From Trema orientale (taxonomy: Eukaryota; Streptophyta; Magnoliopsida; Rosales; Cannabaceae), in contig JXTC01000263.1 of assembly GCA_002914845.1 (NCBI GenBank), forward strand, positions 1-64,000: DNA of 64,000 nucleotides. Direction: 5' to 3'. The notes under the pieces were generated by a model that was not told the origin of the DNA, did not search any database, and saw only the letters and a list, made by a program, of their open reading frames with translations. Position numbers and translations under genes: made by a program. Of the stretch, positions 34,707 to 43,965 are shown in pieces (position 1 is the first letter of the stretch; every line of letters starts with the position of its first letter).

Positions 34707-36556
34707 TATATTGAAAAACTTACTTATATTTATGTTTTTCTGTAACTTATCTAATATGGTATGTTGTTAGGCTTATTAATTACCACTTTTGGCTCCTTTT
34801 TCTTTCCTCTTTTCTTTTATCCATTTTTAAGGTATAATATTACCATTTTAGCTTTGTTCTTTACATGATTATTGTGATGGACCCTTCTTAAATAAGAAAA
34901 GGTAACGAACTTACAAATATTGTACGTAGTTTTCTGTTTTTGTTTTTTCTTTTCTTTTTTAGGCTTCAGTCGAATTTAATAATTTAGTTTGATTATTTAT
35001 TATGTATTGTAATTTATTTGTGATACGATTTTTGCATTAATTATTTGCCTATTTGAATGGATGAAAGTATTTTGTATAGTAAAACAGAAAACGCTACGAC
35101 TTCGCTACTAAGCTTCCTTTAGACTATGATTTCGGCAAAGAAATAATGTAAGTGAAGAATAACCGAACATATATACAAAATCTAGCTAGGACTAGTTGAA
35201 AATGATTGATCACCAGGAGATATTGAATACCAAGTAAAAAATTTTATTCCAAGAAAAAAAGTAAACAATTTTTATTTTTTTTTATCTTTTGATATTTTTC
35301 TCTTTTAAAAAAGAATCTTTCCAGTATTTGCTTCTAAATTTGGATCTCTAGATATCAAAACGAGAGAATATGTGTTGCCTTCTTGTTTCAAGAGTCAAAC
35401 ACTCAACTAATTTATATAAAACTTGCGTCAATTTCTTTTCCATAAACTCATCAAGATCAAGAGTTTTCATCTGTATATAAGTAAAACTAAACGAGAAATG
35501 CAATTTTTTCGGAGGTAATTTTATGTAATCAATATAATCAAATAATAGTACCTAAAAAGAGGGGGAAAAAAAACCAAATAATAGAGGCGTAGCGAAAGGA
35601 CAGCATCTGCGCAGCTGGTGGGACCATCTGAGTAAGACGTGTAGGACAAAAGGGACCCACTGGCCACATTAGGGCTCCACAACTTCTGTTACTGGGCCTT
35701 TTGGTTTCTAATCGTTTGGAAGCAAAGCAAATTTGGGTCCTTTTTGGTCAAAAGAGGATGCTATCATCTCAAGTGGGCTCATGGCGAAAACCCACTAGCT
35801 GGGCCCATTTAGGATAGATTCCTTTTAATTTCTTGTGTACGGTGCGTCCGAGCAGCAACATACGTTAAACGGTTAATGAACAGAAGCAATCTGAACAATG
35901 AAATTTGACAAATCTTACCAATCGAAATTTAAGCATTTCTTTACTTATAAATTAAGTATTTCGTTAAAAAAAAATCAATTACAATAATCTATGAAAATAA
36001 AAGTTCTAAATCAGAAGTTGAAAAAGTAATAAAGATTTACTTTAAAGTAATAAAGATTTAAAATGTCATATAAAGTATATTTGCGGTGCGGTGTAGATTG
36101 AGCCGTGAAAATCATCATCTAAACTGTCCACAGAAATGCATCATTTGGTTTGATTTTACGAACTGAACCAATCCACATAAGTGAAAAATCGCACAAATTG
36201 ATGTTAGTTTCGTGCGGTTTAACCGCTTTTGCCATATTTCGGTTTTAAACACCCGTTAAAATAAAATAAAATAAAATAAAATAAAATAAAATCATTCTCT
36301 CGAAAGTCTCATCTGAAAATTGTAGCCTTATACTTTTTCCATTACTAATTTTGTCATTAGTTTTTTGAGAGTACTCTACCTTTATTATTAGGGCTTGTAA
36401 AGATGTTTAGGGTCGATTGGAGGGTTTGAAAGCAGAAATAATTAACTAAACTAAATAAGTTAAAAGTATATTTAGTTCGCATAAAATTACTAGAGGAACC
36501 AAACCAAACTAAATATAATTATCCTGGTCGGTTTAGAAATATAGATATAATAATTT
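34707..36556. other. Intergenic, no gene seen; includes an (AAAAT)n microsatellite
   Basis: A GC-richer block (35585-35860) with GGGCC, GGGCCC and TGGGCTC motifs looks like promoter or decayed gene sequence but has no coding signal. (AAAAT)7 lies at 36258-36292. Text such as GGTTTAACCGC around 36220 resembles dispersed transposon ends but has no partner here. Confidence 0.45.
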
Positions 36557-36757
36557 GGATAATACTACACATCCTAACTTTTGTATCAAATTTTTTGTAC
36601 CAACACATGTGGCATATAAGTTGTCACCAATTAATTGGTGTGTTAAAACTTACCATAAATAGATTAAACATTATCACCAATTGAGTGGTAATGAATCACA
36701 TACCACATGTGCTGTACTAAAAATTTGGTACAAAAATTGATATCTCAAGCATTATCC
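36557..36757. mobile_element. Mutator-like MITE with perfect 9-bp target duplication
   Basis: Ends GGATAATACTACACATCC and, inverted, GGATAATGCTTGAGATAT. The arms continue through TTTTGTA(T/C)CAAATTTTT, GTAC and CACATGTGG for about 90 bp each. The flanks are TAATAATTT at 36548-36556 and 36758-36766, identical 9-bp duplications typical of Mutator-like elements. Non-coding. Confidence 0.88.
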
Positions 36758-36826
36758 TAATAATTTTGCGCTATTATAGAATTTCAGTTCATTTATTTTG
36801 TTACATGTAAATTTGAATTCATTATA

Positions 36827-37727
36827 GGGGCTATATTAGCACCCCTCCTAAACATAAAAGCACCCTTTGTACAAGTAAAATGACTAAATAACACAACTTA
36901 AAAGACAACGAAATATGCACCCCATCATCGAAAAGCCATCTCTTCCACTCCACTCAACTTCTTCTTCAGTCCTCTCTCTACACTTTTCTTTCCTTTGATT
37001 TCTTTTTTCTATTATTATTTTTTCGCTGGTTAAATTTCCTTTTTCGTCTCGTAATTCTTAGGATTTTATATTTGCAATGTTAGTCTTAAGAATCAAAGTT
37101 GATGAACAAAAGAAATGATACCACATATAAAAATATCTACACTTGCATATTGTTTTTTTTATTTAATTATTTATTTGGAATAAGATGTCCAAATAAATAC
37201 TCAAATACAATGGCTTTTCATGGATTTAAATGAGATATGAAAGAAAACTAAGGATACGTTTGGTTTAAACTTTGAATACTATTCTTCAAATCCAAAGACA
37301 GCTAAGTTGGAAGGATAAAACATTTATCCTTCTAACTTTCTACATAAAAACTTTTTTTAAATTTGAAGAATATGATTCAAATCCTATGTCAAACACGCCC
37401 TAAAGTTCTCCATTCTAATTTGGTTTTTGCTATTATTGACTCTTCATGCCCTTATCTTCTTAGTGGGGAAAAAAAAATTGAGTCGTGTATTTCTAGATTG
37501 GTTGTTTATTAAAAGAACTGTCATTGAATTGTTGTCTTATTGCTCGGATCTTCAATTTCTATATGAAACTAATTTTGCAGAAAAATTTCGCGGAAAAATT
37601 AGCTACAAGATGAGGTGTAAGATGTAAGCCAAATAAGCTCTAAATTTAAGGATATATTTGTATTTTAAATAAAATTTTAAGAAAAAAATGGTGCTTTAAT
37701 ATGAGCAAACGGTGCAAATATGTCCCC
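36827..37727. mobile_element. Mutator-like element (901 bp), non-autonomous, perfect 9-bp target duplication
   Basis: The left end GGGGCTATATTAGCACCCCT and the reverse complement of the right end, GGGGACATATTTGCACCG, are inverted repeats, and internal AAAGCACC also pairs. The flanks are TTCATTATA at 36818-36826 and 37728-37736. The interior includes a CT-rich stretch (36945-37020) like a gene leader, a nested MITE (37252-37400) and a 66-codon ORF (37427-37627) of no recognised family. Transposase is absent. The leader-like part raises the possibility of captured host sequence. Confidence 0.85.
37252..37400. mobile_element. Tourist-like (PIF/Harbinger) MITE nested in the Mutator-like element
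   Basis: Ends GGATACGTTTGG and, inverted, GGGCGTGTTTGA, close to the GGG(C/T)GTGTTTGG consensus. The inverted repeats extend to TTTGAAT(A/C)(C/A)TATTCTTCAAAT. Both flanks are TAA (37249-37251, 37401-37403), the usual PIF/Harbinger target duplication. 149 bp, non-coding. Confidence 0.75.
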
Positions 37728-37957
37728 TTCATTATATTGATTTAAATATTTCTTTTACTTTTCTTTATCTGCTTATATCACTCCCATACGTCCGAAAATA
37801 TTAACAACTAAATTGATTTATTCAAACAAATTCGGTGAGATTTTTGCTCACGTGTGATGGACGTTCTACTAAACTGCATTTAGGAGAGGGGTATATGTCG
37901 CCCGTGAGTTTTTGAAAAAAAATATATATATAATAATAACATTTTATTAATAACTTA

Positions 37958-38148
37958 TGAGAAATGCTAAATACATTTTGTTTCTCACTCTCTTTTATAC
38001 TCTACAGTCTTATAGTCTGACACGTGGATTCCACTATCTAGTTTAATATTTTAATAGTACAATAAATTATAGTAGAATCAATATATCTAGCAGTGAGATT
38101 AAAAGAGTACAAAATAGAGTATAAAAAAGAGTGATGCTAATATTACTC
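37958..38148. mobile_element. MITE with 8-bp flanking duplication
   Basis: Left TGAGAAATGCTAAATACATT and inverted right GAGTAATATTAGCATCACTC share the GAG(A/T)AAT..TAGCAT/TAAATA pattern, and both arms contain TTTTATACTCTA. The flanks are ATAACTTA (37950-37957, 38149-38156). The 8-bp length suggests hAT, but the termini are not diagnostic. Confidence 0.6.
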
Positions 38149-38220
38149 ATAACTTAAATATTTTGGACAGTCCTTTTATTTTCTTTCTTCTTCTGATTTG
38201 TGGATTTTATAATAAGTCAT

Positions 38221-40560
38221 TGTTCGGGGCTGAAATTTGTGCTTTTAATTAATTAACAAAACCTGTACTTAACTCAAATAAACAGGAAGAAAAATGATTA
38301 GATCATTAATTTGTACAACAGAAAGGGTTATCACAACACCTCCACGTGTCAAAATAGAATAGGCGGTCGCAGTGAAGAACGACACGTCCCACGTGCCTTG
38401 ACAGGACTGGTGGTTGCAAAATAACTCACTTAGTGTGCGTAAGAATAGAAGTCATCATAACACTTCCCACGTGTCAAAGCAGCATAGGCGGTCGCAAATA
38501 AAATGACACGTCCTACGTGTCTTGACAAGACTGGTGGTTGCAAAGATGATGTGCTTATTATAATAATATAATAAACAACAGTATATAAAATTCAAAAACT
38601 AAAGAGTTAGAAGCTGACAGCGGTGGATTGACCGACCATGGTGCCAGTTGGAATTAAACTAGAAGAGTTAGAATTTCTAAGGCAGTAAGACCAGCCATAT
38701 CATCAAAAAAGGAAGATATATTAAATAACTGAAATTAAAATACTAAAATTTAAATAAAGCGATGTGACCGGTTGCAAGGGAAAAATAACACAGATCACTG
38801 AATAAATGTGCACGATAATTCAACAGGGGGAGTAGAGTAACCGATCACACTTAGAGCAGTGATATTGATTACTTTATAAGGAGATGGGCAGCAGAGTAAC
38901 TGATCGCACTTAGAGCAGCAATTCGAATTACTCGCTGAATTACAGGAATAATATTAACTTTAGCAATACTACTAATAATGGTAATGATAGTAATAATAAT
39001 GTAGATAATGTGATAATAAAAAAAGAGGGCACAATACCTCGAACTTGTGCTACAGGTCAAGCACAAAACTTGTGAAGAGTAGCTCAGTGTCCAAAGATCA
39101 CTTATACAAAATGTGATGTTAAAATTGATACAAGTGTTTGTATATATATATATATGTACGTGCAAATAGAAACGGGAAAAGTGACTTGGAGACCAAGTCT
39201 AGAGCATGCACGTGAGAGTGTAATAATAACTAATATATACTATATTAACATTATCACTGAACTAATGAAACAATAATATGGAAAAATGTAACCATGGACA
39301 CGTGAGTGTGTGAGGGGATTCACTGACCAAAACTAGTGCTAAAGACATGCAAATGCAAATGAAATAAGAATAGTGGTGATGGTAACAAAGCTAACAATCG
39401 GCCAACACTAAGGATTAGCCACTGAGAGAACAAGATGAAGCCATCAACCGAGAATCTGAGGTGGAGCGACAGTAGAGATGATAGATGGAGTTTAGGGCCA
39501 AAGGAAGTGATTTTAATATTGACAAGAGAAAGATGGTGATTCATACATGGCAGATGAAAGCAAAAGAAAAATGGTACTTACGGGTTGAAGAAAAGGAAAA
39601 TCAAAAGAGGATGATGGTGGTGATATTAACGAGGTAGTAGAAAAAGATTAAAGATTGGTCAAGCTTGTATAGATGCGAGCATAAACGTGGTTTGAAGGAA
39701 AAGGAGTCACAAGCTAGTTTTTTACATAATGTGAAGATGAATATTTTATGGGATTGATAAGAAAAAGGTAGTGGTATTTGACAAGTCACGGGTAAACAAA
39801 GAACACAAGTGAACAAAATGAAAGAGATAGATCTTGTATGAAGGAAAATGGATGAGTTAAAAGGAATCAGCCCTTACAAATGACGGCTACCTTGCTATTT
39901 ATAGGCAAGGAAAATGCTCTGAATTAAAATTACAAAGTAGCCTAATATTACAATAGTAAACTTGAGTACAAAACGTGGCATCACTCTTCAAATGACCGAA
40001 CGGCTCTTGACCTCAACCCAATGAGGTGTCAACGTGTTGTTTGGGAGAAGTCTCTTTCGTGGCTTCCAAGAGTCTTTATGGTGTTGACACCTCTCTTGCT
40101 TTACATGTTAAGCTTAAGAAGCTTAGCTAGTGAAAAATGGCCGCATGTGCATTTCTGGAAGCTCCTAAATGGGTGAAGAAATACTCCATTGTTTTAGTTT
40201 TTTGCTCCAAATATAGTCATTTTTAGTCTAGGAAGAGTGACCAAAAACGACATGTAGATCCACTTGTGAACCATAAATAGTTTTGTTTAAGGTTAAATGT
40301 TATTTTTCTTAAGCCTTTTTAAACTACATGTCACATAAAGCAAAACGACATATATTTTTGTCAAAGGGCATATCGGTTGATGACGTGTCTAAGCTAGCGA
40401 CACGTGTGAGATTTCCTCCAATGAGGTTGTGTCACATGGTTCCTAATTTCATCAAGTCACTCGGCCAATGCTCTTATTAACTCTTGCTAACAATATGGTA
40501 ATTCGGGACTAATTGATGTATTTAAGGCTTAATCACAAAATTGGATTAAACCCTAAAACA
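38221..40560 (-). repeat. 3' LTR of the Tat element (2340 bp)
   Basis: Plus-strand ends are TGTTCGG and CTAAAACA. It aligns along its length with 58971-60708 but has two segments the other LTR lacks: one extra 125-bp G-box unit (38343-38590) and about 440 bp at 40045-40480. A minus-strand TATA box, CCTATAAATAGC, lies at 39894-39905. A minus-strand 74-codon ORF (39320-39544) is conserved in both LTRs. Confidence 0.9.
38343..38590. repeat. Two tandem 125-bp units rich in ACGTG motifs within the 3' LTR
   Basis: CCACGTGTCAAA starts each unit (CACGTGTC at 38343 and 38468). Each has further GACACGTCC(C/T)ACGTG text and ends with GACTGGTGGTTGCAAA. The 5' LTR has one unit (from 59070) that begins like unit 1 and continues like unit 2, the pattern expected from a deletion between repeats. 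CACGTG and ACGTGTC are G-box/ABRE-type cores bound by plant bZIP and bHLH factors. Confidence 0.8.
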
Positions 40561-40690
40561 TTAAGTCCCCTGAGCTATAGCGAATGTGATCATTTGCTAG
40601 AGCTCATTGAATTCTATAAATAGGGCACTTGGTCAGTTCATTTTGAGTCATGTCTTCTCGAAGGACATATACCTCTTTCCCGTTCCCATT
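40561..40690 (+). promoter_or_regulatory. Polypurine end of the Tat element and promoter of its antisense ORF
   Basis: Read on the minus strand, CAGGGGACTTAA next to the LTR is the polypurine tract that primes plus-strand synthesis. On the plus strand, CTATAAATAG (40614-40623) is a strong TATA box 68 bp before the ATG of the antisense ORF, giving an expected start near 40650. Confidence 0.65.
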
Positions 40691-41257
40691 ATGGCTTCGG
40701 GCTTGATTCCTTCTGAGAGCACTTCTAGAAACCGATCTTCTACTATTTCACAATCTTCAAGCAGCTCACTCGAGCTCTTAGCTGGCTCTCCTCCGCCTGT
40801 TCCTCCTCCTTCCCCTGCATCTTCACAGGATAGTCGAAGGAGTGTACGAGCTCTTCAAGCTCAAATTGGTGCGTTGAGTGATCAACTGAATGAGATGCAA
40901 CTTCGTTCTCGTGCAGAGTTGCACTATTATCTACAACGCATTCATGAATTAGAAGAGCATGCCACACATGCTTTTGAGCATGTCTCGGAGGTGCAGCATT
41001 ATGTGGAGAGAAAAATAGCTATGCTCGAGGCTAATCTGAGGACTGCAGAATCTAATCTCCTTGAAGCGTACCAAGAGATATCTCACTGGCGTGAGCTATA
41101 CTGGGACTTGCGGAGCCGTGTTATCCCTGATCCTGTGTTATCTTCTCCTTTTGAATTTCAGCCTGTGACTCAAAGTGTGCTAAGGTCATCTTATTTTCCT
41201 CGAAGGAGTGCTCGAAGATATCCACGTACTAGGCATTACGCGCCTCATGACTTCTAA
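40691..41257 (+). CDS. Antisense extra ORF of the Tat element: 188-aa coiled-coil protein
   Basis: The ORF runs opposite to gag-pol, between the 3' LTR and the pol region. The ATG at 40691 is the first after the TATA box; reading further upstream would need a TTG start. The N-terminal ~50 residues are Ser/Pro-rich (SSTISQSSSSSLELLAG, PPPVPPPSP). Residues ~55-150 form a heptad-rich coiled coil (VRALQAQIGALSDQLNEMQL, VERKIAMLEANLRTAESNLL). The tail is basic and Arg/Tyr-rich (YFPRRSARRYPRTRHY). AATAAA follows at 41365-41370, so TATA, ORF and poly(A) signal make a complete unit. Tat elements such as Grande are known to carry antisense extra ORFs of unknown function in this position. Unlike gag-pol here, it has no stop or frameshift. 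Function unknown; a DNA- or RNA-binding or regulatory role would be speculation. Confidence 0.75.
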   Translation: MASGLIPSESTSRNRSSTISQSSSSSLELLAGSPPPVPPPSPASSQDSRRSVRALQAQIGALSDQLNEMQLRSRAELHYYLQRIHELEEHATHAFEHVSEVQHYVERKIAMLEANLRTAESNLLEAYQEISHWRELYWDLRSRVIPDPVLSSPFEFQPVTQSVLRSSYFPRRSARRYPRTRHYAPHDF

Positions 41258-41863
41258 GGATAATAAAATACCTGTGACTGTAAAAAGAGGAACATACCTA
41301 CAAAAGGAAGTGATGTAGTCCTTCCAAATTTTGTACCTTGTAGGACCCTCTTTTTTGTTATATAAATAAAAGGTAATAAGTTTATTATATAATGATGTTT
41401 GTGCAAGTAAGATTAAATTGATGACTACATGCTTCCAACGTGTAGAGCACGAACCACACATTTTGTATATATGTGAAAGAATATAATTACAGCTAAACAC
41501 CAATTAAGCATGCAAGAATAATTTAGTCAATATCAGCTAAACATAGGTGAATTAGTAACCGAGACATATTACACAGAATTTTGATGAACCAGTCACTTAA
41601 TATATTTTAAAAGAGTATGCCGTGCATAACAATGATCAATCCTAATGAAGAAGCATCATGAAGAAATTTTGCCAAATGTGGTGCAGAAGTGAATATGTCC
41701 ATAAAAATGGTCGTGATGCTTATATGCATAAATTATAAAGATTAAGATCATAATCACTACATTCTCAAAACTATAACTAAGTTATGAAAATATGGGCAAA
41801 TATACGTGTAATGTATTAAAGCAGCATGTCCCATGTATGCTTGTAGTACGTGTTGGTGCATGA
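41258..41863. other. Non-coding Tat interior between antisense ORF and nested copia element
   Basis: AT-rich, no coding signal. It includes the poly(A) signal of the antisense ORF (41365) and ends with CATGA, the left target duplication of the copia insertion (41859-41863). Confidence 0.6.
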
Positions 41864-43521
41864 TGTTGGGATATTTGTCCTAAAAAGAATATTTCTAATT
41901 ATACCCTTTCAGTATAAACAACTTTCTCTTATATGCAATTATGATATTTGCTAGATTAAACTATCTTAGTTGAATAGTTTATTTCTCTGAAAAAGATTCC
42001 ATGACTTTGCTTGTGTATAAAGAAACAAACATGATTATGTGTTAATTATGGGGAGACTTGTTTCTTTATCTAAGTCTAAATGAATTAGTTCACAATCTGT
42101 AAATAAAGATGGAATAGTTTATTTACTATAGGTTGTAGTGTTTGTCTATCTCAACGGGAATGATGTGTCTCAAATCATTAAAGTATGTGACTTCTGATAG
42201 AAACACTAATACAATATAAATAAGTTATGTGCATTGAATTGGACCAGGTAATATAAAGAATTAGAGTGCCGTAACTCAATTTTTATATTACTACAAACTA
42301 GCTCTTAGCATATAGATCTTAATCCTTGATATTTGATTGGACTTGCTTTCATAGGTTGTAGCCTTTTGATTTGTTAAAAGACTAGCCTCTATGAAATTAG
42401 AGGTGAACTCTGGCATATTGGAGGTTATAGTTTATGAATTAATGGGAACATCAAATAGTTAAGGACACTATACATTAATGCCAGTTTAGGTTCTTTCAAG
42501 ATTCATGGAATAATTAAATCTAAGATCTTAGTATTCACTTTGTGAATTGGTTGATAATTTTGTCTAAATGGCCATTGAGAACAAAATTATCGACAACATT
42601 ATTCCTTGATAGAAAAATAGTAACTTAAAGGTAAATAGGTGTTGGAGGGGTATTACGGTAATTTCACCTATCCAACTACGGCATTGTATAGGGATTTTAT
42701 GTGTGGTATAGAATATGCTAGATGGATCGGTTCATCAAGGTTAGTTGATTGAATCTCTATAAAAGGTATGACATCTAATCTAAGAGTACAGTATTGGGCC
42801 TTTAGTGGAGTGTCCTCTTTACTAATAATATTTATATAAATACCATAATAAGAGTTATAATGTATTTATCATATTATTGGAGCTTAGATTATTTGGATCC
42901 ATTAGGTCCCTTGTCTAACTCAATAAGGCTCAATAATTAGTTGGTGGTATTCGTGAAATTAATTTCATGAAACTGTGTAAAATAATGATTCTACACAGAA
43001 GTTGGTATTTTTATAAATAAGTTTCATGGGTTGGACATATTTATAAAAATACACCTAAAGCCCAAATTGGAGAACAAGCCCAATCCTAGTTGGACTAGGG
43101 TTAGCAGTTTTTGGCCTCATATATATAAGATACATGAGAGAAAAAACTGCACAGTAATACATATTGTGCTACACGAAAATTAGAGGGGAGAGAGGGGGAG
43201 AATTCGGTCAACCTAAGGCTTGAGAGGAGAGGAAAAGTTTCTTGCAACCTCATACTCTCATCTCACATCCCGGTGTTCCAAAAGATCAAGAAGGTGTTCT
43301 TGATTGTTCTCCAACGAAGGAATCAACTTGGTACCCACTCACTTTATCAACCAAGAGCAAGAGGATAGGCAAGAAGATCTAGAGTTGGAGATTTGATCAC
43401 CATCTACAAGGAGATCAAGGAAAAGTACGCTACAAGAGGTAAACCCTAATCTCATCTCTAGGGTTTGTGCATCTAGATTTGATTTATGTTATACATGATC
43501 CTGTATATGATATATGCATGT
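41864..43521 (+). repeat. Left LTR of the nested copia element, cut by the assembly gap
   Basis: Aligns with 49263-50915. The remaining ~145 bp, and the primer-binding site that should follow, fall in the N gap. The leader includes CTCTAGGGTTTGTGCATC near its end. Confidence 0.85.
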
Positions 43522-43719
43522 NNNNNNNNNNNNNNNNNNNNNNNNNNNNNNNNNNNNNNNNNNNNNNNNNNNNNNNNNNNNNNNNNNNNNNNNNNNNNNN
43601 NNNNNNNNNNNNNNNNNNNNNNNNNNNNNNNNNNNNNNNNNNNNNNNNNNNNNNNNNNNNNNNNNNNNNNNNNNNNNNNNNNNNNNNNNNNNNNNNNNNN
43701 NNNNNNNNNNNNNNNNNNN
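43522..43719. other. Assembly gap (198 N)
   Basis: A run of 198 unknown bases. It hides the end of the left LTR and the primer-binding site of the nested copia element. It directly precedes the most GC-rich sequence of the window. Confidence 1.
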
Positions 43720-43965
43720 TGCGCAGCACGCGACTCACCTGCGTGGCTGGCAGGCTATACGCACTCACAGCGCATGCTAGTGGCACGGCCTGCTACTAGC
43801 GCGCGACATGCGCGCGGCCAGCAAGCCTGGCGCGCACGACACTGCCGTGTGCCGTAGATAGGCAGCCCCACCCCTTAACCGCCACATGCTCCACCTCTCG
43901 CCGCCCTTACAGGCGGTGACGGCCCGTAGGCCAACGGTGGTGGTGTTTCCGTCACCTCCACTATT
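43720..43965. other. GC-rich, palindrome-rich block in the copia leader
   Basis: About 245 bp of clearly GC-rich sequence with many GCGC and CGCG words (GCGCGCGACATGCGCGCGG near 43800, GGCGCGCACGAC near 43828), adjoining extremely AT-rich DNA. No conserved coding signal. Its GC content and self-complementarity probably caused the adjacent gap. Confidence 0.7.

Noticed and set aside
37427-37627. 66-codon ORF in the Mutator-like element as a gene
   Set aside because: Short, no recognised motif, AT-driven composition; mentioned only within the element.
40607-40690. N-terminal extension of the Tat antisense ORF
   Set aside because: It starts with TTG and overlaps the TATA box, so the ATG at 40691 is the better start.
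43467-43857. Several ORFs spanning the N gap
   Set aside because: They exist only because unknown bases contain no stop codons; no protein evidence.
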